Positions 15,166 through 23,776 of a stretch of 26,138 nt of DNA are shown piece after piece (position 1 is the stretch's first letter; each line of letters opens with the position of its first letter). A program made the position numbers and the translations under genes. Source of the stretch: an uncultured Prevotella sp. (GTDB lineage: Bacteria; Bacteroidota; Bacteroidia; Bacteroidales; Bacteroidaceae). A model generated the notes under the pieces. That model did not search any database and was not told the DNA's origin. It saw nothing but the letters and a program-made list of their open reading frames with translations. The DNA lies in assembly GCA_900557255.1 (NCBI GenBank), contig USSA01000027.1, forward strand, positions 1-26,138. Direction: 5' to 3'.

Positions 15166-17436
15166 CTACAACGGGTCTACATCATAATAAATCTGCAGAG
15201 CTCCATATCTCGGATCCTTTCCCATCTGTTGCTGAGCAAACTTCAGATATTCTCTCACCTTCTGCTGGTCAATACCATTTTCCAGTTTGATAACAATCTT
15301 TCGAATGTTCATCGTCTTAACCCTTGCCACAGCAGGTTTATCGGGTCCCAACACACGCTCGCCAAACCAGCTTCTCAGCGTTTTGCTGAGCTCATGGCTA
15401 GCCTGTTCGCATACCTTATCATATTTATGTTTTACATACACATTAATCAGGTGGAAGAAAGGTGGATAATGAAAAGTTCTTCTCTCCTCCAGAATACCCT
15501 GATACAAACCTGCATAATCATTATGTACCACTTGTCCGATTACCGGCAAGGTAGGATTCTTGGTCTGGAGAATCACCAAGCCACGCTTACCTTTTCTTCC
15601 AGCTCTACCACTCACCTGTGCCATCATCATGAAAGCATGCTCGTAGGCGCGGAAATCGGGATAGTTGAGCATAGAATCAGCATTCAGGATGCCTACTACA
15701 CTCACCTTATCGAAATCGAGACCCTTAGAAACCATTTGCGTGCCTATGAGAAGATTCGTTCTGCCTTCAGAGAAGTCTGCGATAAGACGTTCGTAGGCAT
15801 TTCGTGTACGTGTTGTATCCAAATCCATTCTGGCAATCTTGGCTTCCGGAAAGATTTCCGCTATCTGGTCTTCTATCTTCTCGGTACCAAAACCACGTCC
15901 CATGATTTCCGTACTGCCACAGTTAGGACATTCCGTAGGAACCGGATAAGTGTAACCACAATAATGGCAAGTCAGCAGGTTAATGCTTTTGTGTAACGTA
16001 AGCGAGACATCACAGTTCTTACATTTCGGCACCCAACCACATACCTTACATTCAACCATCGGCGCAAAACCACGACGATTCTGAAAGAGAATTGCCTGTT
16101 GCCCATTCTTCAAAGCCTCTCTTACTGCAGCCAAAAGTTGTGGAGAGAAAGGACCGCTCATCATCTTACGGCGGCGCAAGTCTTTTACATCTACCACCTG
16201 AATTTCCGGCAGCTGAACACCTTTGTATCTTGTTTTCAGTTCTACCAGTCCATACTTGCCTTGCTGCGCATTATAATAACTCTCCATCGAAGGCGTAGCC
16301 GTACCCAATAATGTCTTTGCCCCATACATCTTGGCAAGCACTATGGCAGCACTTCTGGCATGGTAGCGCGGAGCAGGATCCTGTTGTTTAAAGGAAGTCT
16401 CGTGCTCTTCGTCTATGATGACGAGTCCCAAATTCTTAAAAGGCAGGAAGACGGCACTTCTTGCACCCAGGATTACATCATAGGGATGATCAGAGAGTTG
16501 TTTCTGCCAGATTTCTACACGCTCAGCATCACTATATTTAGAGTGGTAGATGCCCAGCCGGTCACCGAAAACTCTATGAAGGCGCTCCATGATTTGTACG
16601 GTCAGAGCGATTTCCGGCAGAAGATAGAGCACCTGCTTATGCTCCTCTATGGCTTTTCTGATAAGATGAATGTAGATTTCCGTCTTTCCGCTGGATGTCA
16701 CACCATGAAGCAATACAACATCCTTTTTCATCATTTGCATCAGGATACCATTATAGGCATCTTGCTGAGCCAAGGAGAGAGGTTTAATCAAGTCAAGATG
16801 AGATTCTCCATTCGTATTCAATCGTCCTATTTCCAATTCGTAAGTAAAGAGGATTCCTCTATCAATAAGCGCCTTGACAACAGCAGCTGTACAATGGCTC
16901 TCATTCATCAGTTCTTCCTTGGTCACTTTTTTTATACCTTCCCTAGGCGTATCTCCATCAAGACTGTCCCAATGCGAGAGACTCAGAAAGGTGGTTAAAG
17001 TTTTGGCTTGCTTCAAGGCTCTTTGCACCAAGTTGAGCGCTACATGAAGTGCCTGCTCACTACGGTACGTACTGGCAAGTTCTACATAGAGTTCCATCTT
17101 GGGCTTGAATTTCTCTGTAGATTTCAGTCCACCAGGCATGGCAGCATTATAGACATCGCCTAAAGGAGCCATATAATAATAGCCAATCCATTGCCACAAT
17201 CTCATCTGCTGAGGCAACAGCGAAGGCGTATTGTCAAGTACCGCCTCGACAGGTTTGCAGGAGAATGCAGGCTTATCATTATGCAGCCGGGTAGCCATTG
17301 CGATATATTTCTTACTTTTACCAAGAGGAACCAGCAAGCGTACCCCAGGCACAACTTTCCCTTCCATCCCATCAGGGACAGAATAAGTAAAGGTTCCGTC
17401 GAGCGGAAGGGGTAATATCACATCTACATACTTCAT
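15166..17436 (-). CDS. priA: Primosomal protein N' (PriA helicase)
   Basis: A 756-residue 3'-to-5' DNA helicase that restarts stalled replication forks. The N-terminal 3'-DNA-binding domain (about 1-105) is followed by helicase motifs: Walker A GVTSSGKT (245-252), DEEH box (342-345), LLGTATPS and, near the end, QVSGRAGRKGKRG. The zinc-binding insert carries all eight cysteines (463, 466, 472, 475, 490, 493, 503, 506). Length is normal for Bacteroidetes. It is alone on the minus strand between the fadL-like gene and the end of the secretion operon. Confidence 0.96.
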   Translation of the reverse strand: MKYVDVILPLPLDGTFTYSVPDGMEGKVVPGVRLLVPLGKSKKYIAMATRLHNDKPAFSCKPVEAVLDNTPSLLPQQMRLWQWIGYYYMAPLGDVYNAAMPGGLKSTEKFKPKMELYVELASTYRSEQALHVALNLVQRALKQAKTLTTFLSLSHWDSLDGDTPREGIKKVTKEELMNESHCTAAVVKALIDRGILFTYELEIGRLNTNGESHLDLIKPLSLAQQDAYNGILMQMMKKDVVLLHGVTSSGKTEIYIHLIRKAIEEHKQVLYLLPEIALTVQIMERLHRVFGDRLGIYHSKYSDAERVEIWQKQLSDHPYDVILGARSAVFLPFKNLGLVIIDEEHETSFKQQDPAPRYHARSAAIVLAKMYGAKTLLGTATPSMESYYNAQQGKYGLVELKTRYKGVQLPEIQVVDVKDLRRRKMMSGPFSPQLLAAVREALKNGQQAILFQNRRGFAPMVECKVCGWVPKCKNCDVSLTLHKSINLLTCHYCGYTYPVPTECPNCGSTEIMGRGFGTEKIEDQIAEIFPEAKIARMDLDTTRTRNAYERLIADFSEGRTNLLIGTQMVSKGLDFDKVSVVGILNADSMLNYPDFRAYEHAFMMMAQVSGRAGRKGKRGLVILQTKNPTLPVIGQVVHNDYAGLYQGILEERRTFHYPPFFHLINVYVKHKYDKVCEQASHELSKTLRSWFGERVLGPDKPAVARVKTMNIRKIVIKLENGIDQQKVREYLKFAQQQMGKDPRYGALQIYYDVDPL

Positions 17437-17486
17437 TTCTAATATTCTTTAACCTTGAAATATCCACCATTCAGACTTTCGACTTG

Positions 17487-17494
17487 CAAAGTTA
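17487..17494 (-). promoter_or_regulatory. -7 box of the priA promoter
   Basis: TAACTTTG on the minus strand, 51 nt before the priA ATG. The -33 region falls inside the terminator hairpin of the upstream operon and has no clear TTTG. Confidence 0.45.
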
Positions 17495-17496
17495 GC

Positions 17497-17534
17497 AAAA
17501 AAAAAGCAGATACCCATCATCGGATACCTGCTTT
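17497..17534 (-). terminator. Intrinsic terminator of the type IX secretion operon
   Basis: On the minus strand AAAGCAGGTATCC pairs with GGGTATCTGCTTT around a 6-nt loop, followed by a run of nine T. It lies about 75 nt after the stop of the small barrel gene and closes the porP-to-barrel transcript. Confidence 0.9.
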
Positions 17535-17607
17535 TATATATTTTAAGATGTACTAGGCGAGACCATACGATGTTCTCACACATAATCTGTCCTGTTCTTT
17601 TGCTAGA

Positions 17608-18219
17608 TTAGAACCAATAACCCAAAGCAATCTGCCAACTGTTATTCTTACTGTTACCATTCACAATATTTTTGCCTGTTTCCTCCCAGGTAACATCTGC
17701 AGTCTTACCGCAAGCGATGTTATAGTTTGCAGAGAGCTGGAGATGGCTCAGCAGGGTAACACCTAGACCTACGTTTACACTGAAGTTTGTTTTCTTCAGA
17801 GAATAACAGCCTGATTTATTCCACTCGAAGTTCTTGTCACCAACGTTGATACCCCACTGTGGACCAGCGAAAACGAAAACATTAGCCAAGCTGCTCAAAC
17901 CGAAGCCATAACGTACGTTTACTGGGATATTAAGAGATTTCTGAGTCATTGTAGTCTCTGCATCATCTACAGACACCTTAGCTTCCTTCTGATCGTACAA
18001 GGCAGCAGCATCAAAACTCAAGCCAACAATAGGGATAGTAACCTTAACCATTGGACCAACAAAGAAACCTGTCTTGTTAGATGCATCGAATACATCGTTA
18101 CTCAAAGACATGTTAGTAACATCCAAACCGCCCTTCAAACCAAACTTAATCTGGGCATTAGCATTTGTAGTAAACATCATGGCTGCTACAACCATTAATA
18201 CTGATAAAACTTTCTTCAT
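17608..18219 (-). CDS. PorT-like small outer-membrane beta-barrel protein
   Basis: A 203-residue secreted protein with a signal peptide (cleavage after NANA at 22) and a short barrel of about eight strands. It starts with QIKFGLKGGLDVTNMS, the typical opening of the outer-membrane beta-barrel family that includes PorT, and ends in an aromatic (WQIALGYWF). PorT itself helps type IX secretion in Porphyromonas, but this family is large and many members have other or unknown roles. It lies only 28 nt after gldN, with no promoter or terminator between, and is followed by the operon terminator. Strong codon bias suggests it is more abundant than the gld proteins. Its function cannot be assigned beyond the fold. 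Confidence 0.75.
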   Translation of the reverse strand: MKKVLSVLMVVAAMMFTTNANAQIKFGLKGGLDVTNMSLSNDVFDASNKTGFFVGPMVKVTIPIVGLSFDAAALYDQKEAKVSVDDAETTMTQKSLNIPVNVRYGFGLSSLANVFVFAGPQWGINVGDKNFEWNKSGCYSLKKTNFSVNVGLGVTLLSHLQLSANYNIACGKTADVTWEETGKNIVNGNSKNNSWQIALGYWF

Positions 18220-18247
18220 TCTTTATTTACTTTAATTCTTATATAAA

Positions 18248-19306
18248 TTAATGACGTTCTCTACGAACCGTTACTCTAGCTGAGCCACCAAAAGAAACAT
18301 TGCTTCCTCCTGATCTGCGTTTTTTAACAGTAGAAGTCTTAGCTGGTTTAGATGCAGAACCACTTCTTCTGTTACGGCTTTTCTTCAGAGTCTTGGCATC
18401 CATATTCTTTTCAGCCTTGGCAATACTGTCAAGAGAATCCTTCCGAGCCTGATTACCCCAGATATTCTTCTCAAAGGCTTCCAACTCAGCTTCTATGCGT
18501 TTCTGTTCCTTCGCCATAGCCGTATCCGAAGGACAGTATTGTGCCAGGGTATTGCCCTGCATATTATTGGTCTTGTAGATTTTACCCTGATACAGATTCT
18601 TGGTAAAATAATCTTCTGCACTCATCACAGCAGCATTGTTCACATTACTGGTCATCAGCTGCTGCTTAGCCAGGAAAGGAGCCAGATCATCATACTTCAC
18701 CCAGAAGAGCGGATACTTGTTTCCTACATCTCCAAAGTCATCATTACGGATCATGATAGGGCACAAAGCCAATACCTTGGTATGGAAAGAAGCTGTTTTC
18801 TGGTCATAATAAGAAGTCTCCTTCACATAGTATGCCTTCACTTCTGCTGATGGAATATCGCTGTCATCAATATGCACCTTTCCGTTATCAGTCTTCTCGT
18901 AGTAGATATGATAATTATCTACAAATGCTTTCGGAGTAAGACGGTTGGCGGCAGAGAAGTCTTCATTACCATCCATACGATACTGATAAACAGGTACTCT
19001 ACCCGTAAACATCAGTTTAAAGATATAGGTAAAGAGATTCATCTTACCATCTGTTGGCTCTACAGGATAATACAAGGCTGCATTGGCATCATCTGTGAGA
19101 TTGAGTTCACGATAGATGTCTCTTCTCCAAACCACGTCCTCATCCATCGGAATGGCTGTAGGGAAATAGAGTTTGGCACGCAAGGTCATATTGTCAGCAT
19201 TCGACTGTTGTGCCTTTTGCTGAGCCTGCTTTCTGCGAGCCGCTGGCTGTGCCATGATGCTCTGCACCATTCCCAAAAGCATGAATATGAATAATATCTT
19301 TTTCAT
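18248..19306 (-). CDS. gldN: Type IX secretion system protein GldN/PorN
   Basis: A 352-residue periplasmic protein that joins GldK in the ring attached to the outer membrane. Signal peptide MKKILFIFMLLGMVQSIMA, cleavage near residue 19. The core (about 40-260) has the family pattern DVVWRRDIYREL, YYPVEP, NLFTYIFKLM and the later KYPLFWVKYDD. The last 44 residues (309-352) are rich in Arg, Lys, Ser and Gly and look disordered; such basic tails vary among homologues. It is the fifth gene of the operon, 86 nt after gldM, the widest gap in the operon and one filled with short repeats. Confidence 0.92.
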   Translation of the reverse strand: MKKILFIFMLLGMVQSIMAQPAARRKQAQQKAQQSNADNMTLRAKLYFPTAIPMDEDVVWRRDIYRELNLTDDANAALYYPVEPTDGKMNLFTYIFKLMFTGRVPVYQYRMDGNEDFSAANRLTPKAFVDNYHIYYEKTDNGKVHIDDSDIPSAEVKAYYVKETSYYDQKTASFHTKVLALCPIMIRNDDFGDVGNKYPLFWVKYDDLAPFLAKQQLMTSNVNNAAVMSAEDYFTKNLYQGKIYKTNNMQGNTLAQYCPSDTAMAKEQKRIEAELEAFEKNIWGNQARKDSLDSIAKAEKNMDAKTLKKSRNRRSGSASKPAKTSTVKKRRSGGSNVSFGGSARVTVRRERH

Positions 19307-19307
19307 T

Positions 19308-19397
19308 ACATTGAACTTTGAACATTGAACTTTATGATTAGCAAAGCCGTTGAATTCTTCACTCTTCGTTTTTCACTCTTCACTTACTTCACTTACC
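19308..19397. repeat. Short repeats between gldM and gldN
   Basis: The 86-nt gap contains a 14-bp direct duplication CATTGAACTTTGAA/CATTGAACTTTATG (19309-19336) and, near the gldM stop, repeated CTTCAC(T) units (about 19357-19394: CTTCACTCTTCG, TCACTCTTCACTT, ACTTCACTT). The first motif (TTGAAC/GTTCAA) echoes the palindrome at 6039-6146. It runs into the gldM stop codon. Confidence 0.6.
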
Positions 19398-20478
19398 TGA
19401 CGATAACTTCCATTGCTGCCGGCAGATTTCGGGTAATTCCATCAGGACCTACAGCCTTGATATGCGAGATATAGAAGCGTCGGTTTCTTGACAGTTTTCT
19501 GAACTCTTCGCGCTGTCGTTCTGAGAAATTGGAACCCGCCGAAGCCAAAGGTATGGCATTTCCCATATTATCGAAGAATACGGTTTCGAAGCCCAGCACC
19601 TTAAACGGAATATCAAGGAGTCCGTCATCTATGGCTGCATGAATGCCTGGAGCACCCATCAGAGCACCTTTCGATAGAGCACCACCTCTAAATCTGTCTG
19701 TACCCATCGCAATATAAGCTGTTGGGTCAGGAAGTTTTCTTACATGGAATACGAATGGAGGCAGACTTCTCACCTGTCCCTTATCGCGGGCTGTCACATG
19801 GATGGTAACATCCTTACCCACCGCTGAAGGTGTAGCCACGAAATGACCATTGCCCTTAGCTACGAAAGAACCGCCTGTCATGGTTGCAGAGATAGCATTT
19901 GCCGGAACACCAGGAACGCTGATGCTGATAGGATTGGCATAGCCTGCATAGAGCACATTCATCAGGTCGGCAGCAACGGTAGCTGTATTAGGAACAGGCA
20001 ATACGGTGTATTTCTGAACGAAATTGCGTCGCATCATCTCGCCATTCTTGCCTCTCATCAGAATGTAACCGCCAAACTGATGCTCACCTACGCCACCTGC
20101 CACAAAACTGTATCTGCCATTCTCGGCATTCAGCCTACTACCATTCACATAGATTTCCGGGCGCTGTGTACTGTCTATTGCAGCCATCACCACATGCGAA
20201 TTGAAACGTTCACCGGCATAGAGGGTTGTTTTCTCTGGAATAACGAATGCATCGAGTTCATTCACATTCAGTTCTACCAGATCTATATTTTTCTTCTCCT
20301 CATCCGATTTCTTCCCATCATCGGCAAGACTTTTCTTGATTTTCTCGACAATAGACTTGCCTTTGACACCGAATTCCTCATCTGTAGGAGTATTCAGCGC
20401 CAACATAGCCATCAGGATGACATACATCAGGTTAATCATCTTCTGGCGAGGCGAAACCGGTCTTTTCTTGATTGCCAT
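19393..20478 (-). CDS. gldM: Type IX secretion motor protein GldM/PorM, shortened
   Basis: A 361-residue inner-membrane protein that, with GldL, forms the proton-driven motor of type IX secretion. The N-terminus is typical (MAIKKRPVSPRQKMINLMYVILMAMLALN) with one membrane helix (about 15-30) and the conserved Arg at 11 just before it. Residues 31-72 form a short lysine-rich linker, then DAFVIPEKTTLYAGERF begins the second periplasmic domain, and D2-D3-D4 run to the end (289 residues, as in the family). GldM/PorM proteins are normally about 510-520 residues, so the large helical D1 domain (about 180 residues) is almost entirely missing. The frame is intact and both neighbours are normal, so the gene is not broken. 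Confidence 0.9.
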   Translation of the reverse strand: MAIKKRPVSPRQKMINLMYVILMAMLALNTPTDEEFGVKGKSIVEKIKKSLADDGKKSDEEKKNIDLVELNVNELDAFVIPEKTTLYAGERFNSHVVMAAIDSTQRPEIYVNGSRLNAENGRYSFVAGGVGEHQFGGYILMRGKNGEMMRRNFVQKYTVLPVPNTATVAADLMNVLYAGYANPISISVPGVPANAISATMTGGSFVAKGNGHFVATPSAVGKDVTIHVTARDKGQVRSLPPFVFHVRKLPDPTAYIAMGTDRFRGGALSKGALMGAPGIHAAIDDGLLDIPFKVLGFETVFFDNMGNAIPLASAGSNFSERQREEFRKLSRNRRFYISHIKAVGPDGITRNLPAAMEVIVR

Positions 20479-20517
20479 GGATATAAATTTGCTTGATTCT
20501 ATTTATTTTCTTCGTCT

Positions 20518-21249
20518 TTACTCTTCACTTGTTACATGAGGAGCCGCCACACGCATATTGATGGTCATGGCATCAATCATACGGGTATAAATCTTGTTCA
20601 ACTGTTCTATCTGCTTTGCCATCATCTTGGTCTGCTCATTGATCTGGTCAATGGTACCAATCTGCTGGCTGGCACTTTTCAGCTGCATCTCGTATACCCT
20701 GCTGATACCTGTCAAGGTACGGTTCAGATTCTCCATCTCCTCGCTGTCACGAGTCAGTCGGCTACTCTGTTCGTTTACCTTACTCAAGGTTTCTACCAGG
20801 CTCTTCAACTGTTCAACGTAGCTGTTCTGAACTTCCACTACCTCAGGATTAAGTGGAGTCAGTTCTGGCGCAGCAGTCATTACAGGAGAGACAGGAGAAG
20901 CAACCTGAGGCTGAATGGTTTCAGAACGATTCTTGGCAGTCATCATTTCTTCAGCCGACACCTTTCCTTCCAGATACTCCTCTGTAGCATGGGTAGGCAA
21001 GTCTCTACCTTCGGCTGTCTTGTCGAAAGGACGGTCGAAAGCAGAAAGGAAGAACACGAGAATCTCGGTTCCCATACCTAAGAAAAGCATGAGATTGGCA
21101 CCAGGAAGATGGGTCAACTTAAAGAGGGTACCAGCGATTACGATAGAGGCACCCCAACTGTAAGCATAGTTAAGGAATGTCTGACCCGGCACACTATCCA
21201 TCCACTTCTGTAAGCGGTATACGATATTGAATTTGCTATAATAGCTCAT
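20518..21249 (-). CDS. gldL: Type IX secretion motor protein GldL/PorL
   Basis: A 243-residue inner-membrane protein, the GldM partner. Two membrane helices (about 25-44 and 51-70) carry the conserved acidic residue E62 in the second (GMGTEILVFFLSAFD), which in homologues is essential for proton-driven rotation, and K44-containing FKLTHLPGA between them. The cytoplasmic part is a low-complexity stretch (about 80-135) followed by a coiled-coil (about 140-235) rich in Gln and Asn. It starts 5 nt after the gldK stop, so the two are translationally close, and precedes gldM by 39 nt. Confidence 0.94.
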   Translation of the reverse strand: MSYYSKFNIVYRLQKWMDSVPGQTFLNYAYSWGASIVIAGTLFKLTHLPGANLMLFLGMGTEILVFFLSAFDRPFDKTAEGRDLPTHATEEYLEGKVSAEEMMTAKNRSETIQPQVASPVSPVMTAAPELTPLNPEVVEVQNSYVEQLKSLVETLSKVNEQSSRLTRDSEEMENLNRTLTGISRVYEMQLKSASQQIGTIDQINEQTKMMAKQIEQLNKIYTRMIDAMTINMRVAAPHVTSEE

Positions 21250-21254
21250 ATTAT

Positions 21255-22715
21255 TTATCTCCTATTCTTATTCTTCAATGGTTTCTGTTTTCCGCTAGCC
21301 GTAGTAGCAAGACTTCTCACACAACGGAATCCGATGTATGAGCGAGGCTGATTCTGGTACTCGAAAGTGCGCCATGCCGAACGGATAAACGACTCTGGGT
21401 CTTTCCAGGAACCACCTCTTACACTCTTCTTCTTCAAACGGTAAGGATCTTCTATGGCAGCATTATACTGTAAAGTTGGGTTAAAATCGCTCATAGCGTC
21501 AACACCCGCCTCTGTATAAACGGTACTTGTCCACTCTGCCACATTACCAGCCATATCGTAAAGTCCATTAGAATTTGGCGAATAGATAGCCACCTTGCTG
21601 GTTATCAGGTTGCCGTCTTTGGTATAGTTGCCCCTGTCTGGTTTGAAATTGGCGTAAAAACAACCATCCCCGTTCTTTACATCCGCATTGTCCCAAGGAA
21701 ATTCATTCTGGTTCTTGCCTCTTGCAGCATATTCCCATTCTGCCTCGGTTGGCAGACGGTAACGCTGCACATATCTTGCTTCAGGACCTAAGCCCTTCAA
21801 CAGATAGTCTGTTCTCCAGGCACAGAAGGCATTTGCCTGTTCCCAGGTAACACCGACTACCGGATAGTCATTATACGCAGGATTGCTGAAATAACTTCTC
21901 AGATAGGTTTCATTCTCTGCATTTCTGAAGTCGTTTACCCAACAGGTAGTGTCAGGATAAACATTCACGATATAGGTATTCAGGAAGTCCCATGGTCCTG
22001 AAAGCGGACGGTTGATGGTCTCACGCACCACTCTACCCTCATCATCATAATAAGCGGTATCTTTTGAAATCATCACCACCTCGTCCGGATTTATCTTCAC
22101 ATCGGTGTTGAAGGTACGTTCCTGGGGATTCAGACGGAACTTACGCTGAGCCGCAGCTGTATAATCATAGATTTCGTATTTATAGTTGAGCTGGCGCCAG
22201 TCGATGAGTTTTTCTCCTGTAACCGGATTGGTTTCATACAAACTTTCAAAAGCTCTCTGCTCATCCTCATTAGGTTTCTTAGGCAGCGCTTTCTTCCAGT
22301 TTACATGAGGTGTAACCGGATCGCCATTCTTATCTTCAGTAATCATGTAAGTCTCGTCGCCTCCATAAGCAGGATCAGCCAGACGGGTACGAAGAATAGA
22401 ATCGCGCACATAAGCCACAAACTGCTTATATTCTGAATTGGTGATTTCGGTATCATCCATCCAGAATCCATCCACCGACACATCCTTGCGTGGTGTTTTC
22501 ATTCCCCAGAGTGAGTCTTGGGTCTCCATTCCCATTTTCAGGAAGCCACGGTTTATCTTTACCATACCATAAGGGGCTGGCTCTACAAAGCTTCTACCGC
22601 TCACGCCAACCACCTCGCCACCTCTGCCTGCAACAGAAGCTTGCTTGGCACCGAAGCAGCCGCTCAAGGTGAGCAATATAGCGAATGCACTAAGGAGCAA
22701 TATACTTTTCTTCAT
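21255..22715 (-). CDS. gldK: Type IX secretion lipoprotein GldK/PorK
   Basis: A 486-residue outer-membrane lipoprotein, the ring component that binds GldN and peptidoglycan. The lipobox is LSGC with Cys20. From about 45 to 470 it has the formylglycine-generating-enzyme/sulfatase-modifying fold (MVKINRGFLKMG, FWMDDTEITNSEYKQF, YRLPTEAEWEYAARG, GLYDMAGNVAEW, RGGSW, IGFRCVRS). At the place of the two copper-binding cysteines of true FGE there is none (S442, A447 region), so it is a non-catalytic scaffold, as is known for GldK. The long insert about 110-280 is typical of the GldK group. Confidence 0.95.
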   Translation of the reverse strand: MKKSILLLSAFAILLTLSGCFGAKQASVAGRGGEVVGVSGRSFVEPAPYGMVKINRGFLKMGMETQDSLWGMKTPRKDVSVDGFWMDDTEITNSEYKQFVAYVRDSILRTRLADPAYGGDETYMITEDKNGDPVTPHVNWKKALPKKPNEDEQRAFESLYETNPVTGEKLIDWRQLNYKYEIYDYTAAAQRKFRLNPQERTFNTDVKINPDEVVMISKDTAYYDDEGRVVRETINRPLSGPWDFLNTYIVNVYPDTTCWVNDFRNAENETYLRSYFSNPAYNDYPVVGVTWEQANAFCAWRTDYLLKGLGPEARYVQRYRLPTEAEWEYAARGKNQNEFPWDNADVKNGDGCFYANFKPDRGNYTKDGNLITSKVAIYSPNSNGLYDMAGNVAEWTSTVYTEAGVDAMSDFNPTLQYNAAIEDPYRLKKKSVRGGSWKDPESFIRSAWRTFEYQNQPRSYIGFRCVRSLATTASGKQKPLKNKNRR

Positions 22716-22753
22716 TGTTTTATGATTCTACTATGTTCTTATTTCTATTTACA

Positions 22754-23716
22754 TTATAATATTCTGACGCTCTGATGACGGTTTCTGCCTTTCTTGGTCA
22801 GGTTGATATCGGTCTGATACCCTACAAAGAGTTCATGACTGCCATTTCCGGCACTGAGTTTAGAGGTGTATGCCTCGTAACTGTAACCAAGCACTACCCC
22901 ATGGAAACTACCGCCTACCAGCACGGTTACCGATCTGTCCGGACTATAGGTTACTCCACCATACAACATCCGTTTTTCATATTGGTAAACCAATCTTCCT
23001 GTCAGGTCGCCTCGCCATGTGGTACCATCTGTTGTAACAAGAACAGACGGCTTTATTGTTAAGAACGGATTTCTCAGTCGAATATTGTATCCACCTGTCA
23101 AATAATATGTGGCATCTATTTTCAATTCGTTGGTCTCACCTAGATTTATCGTAGGCGATGTAAGATGCTGGGCAGAAAGTCCTACATACCAGGCCTTATG
23201 CTGATAATACAGACCCAGACTCAAATCCATTCCGCTTCCATTTACGTCTGAAGTAGAAAAGGCAGGGTCACCACTTTCTCCCAAATCCACCTTGCTTCCA
23301 TCAAACTTCTCACTCAGCATGCCTCCTTGCACACCCACGCTCAGCGTTCCACCCAGGAGTTTATTCTGCAAAGCATACTGTAAAGCCAGTCGCTGATGAG
23401 TAAAAAGACCAATCTGGTCATTCAGTAGCGACAAGCCTACTCCATGCCGGTGATTGAGCAAGAAGAAAGGCATGTCAGCCGCCACCTGAAAGGTACGGGG
23501 GTTATGTTCGAATCCAGCCATATCAAGTGCGTAGGCCGCCGCAACATTAAGTTTCGACTGCTTACCCACAGCAGCAGGATTGAATGATGGTTCCATGTCA
23601 AAATAATGACTGAAGGAAGGATCATACTGTGCCCTCATTTCGAGCACCCCCACTAGCAGAATCCATATAATGATAAATCTTTTCAACACAATAAGATAAC
23701 GGAATTTCTTACACAT
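22754..23716 (-). CDS. porP: Type IX secretion system protein PorP/SprF
   Basis: A 320-residue outer-membrane barrel of the PorP/SprF family, which links the motor ring to the outer membrane or to surface adhesins. The mature part begins QYDPSFSHYFDMEPSFNPAAVG, the family hallmark (here given in two parts: QYDPSFSHYF and PSFNPAAVG), and is followed by repeated amphipathic strands and a C-terminal VGYQTDINL. The N-terminus is long: signal peptide residues run to about 29. An internal GTG at residue 10 (VLKRFIIIWILLVGVLEMRAQ) gives a more ordinary signal peptide and may be the real start. First gene of the operon porP-gldK-gldL-gldM-gldN-barrel; the gap to gldK is 38 nt. Confidence 0.92.
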   Translation of the reverse strand: MCKKFRYLIVLKRFIIIWILLVGVLEMRAQYDPSFSHYFDMEPSFNPAAVGKQSKLNVAAAYALDMAGFEHNPRTFQVAADMPFFLLNHRHGVGLSLLNDQIGLFTHQRLALQYALQNKLLGGTLSVGVQGGMLSEKFDGSKVDLGESGDPAFSTSDVNGSGMDLSLGLYYQHKAWYVGLSAQHLTSPTINLGETNELKIDATYYLTGGYNIRLRNPFLTIKPSVLVTTDGTTWRGDLTGRLVYQYEKRMLYGGVTYSPDRSVTVLVGGSFHGVVLGYSYEAYTSKLSAGNGSHELFVGYQTDINLTKKGRNRHQSVRIL

Positions 23717-23745
23717 TATTATATATAAGCAAGAAACAAAAGATG

Positions 23746-23776
23746 AAAAAGGCTACCCTCTTATAAGAGAGCAGCC
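23746..23776 (-). terminator. Intrinsic terminator just before porP
   Basis: On the minus strand, GGCTGCTCTCT pairs fully (two G-T wobbles) with the arm ending GGGTAGCC around a TATA loop, followed by five T. It ends only 29 nt before the porP ATG and contains the 12-bp palindrome CTCTTATAAGAG. It may simply end the AbiE operon or, with the element just upstream, act as an attenuator of porP. Confidence 0.8.

Noticed and set aside
15154..15996. Plus-strand frame (280 codons) opposite priA
   Set aside because: Shadow of the PriA gene; low-complexity translation and no start context.
21255..22715. GldK as an active formylglycine-generating enzyme
   Set aside because: The two active-site cysteines are missing, and the gene is in the secretion operon with a lipobox typical of GldK.
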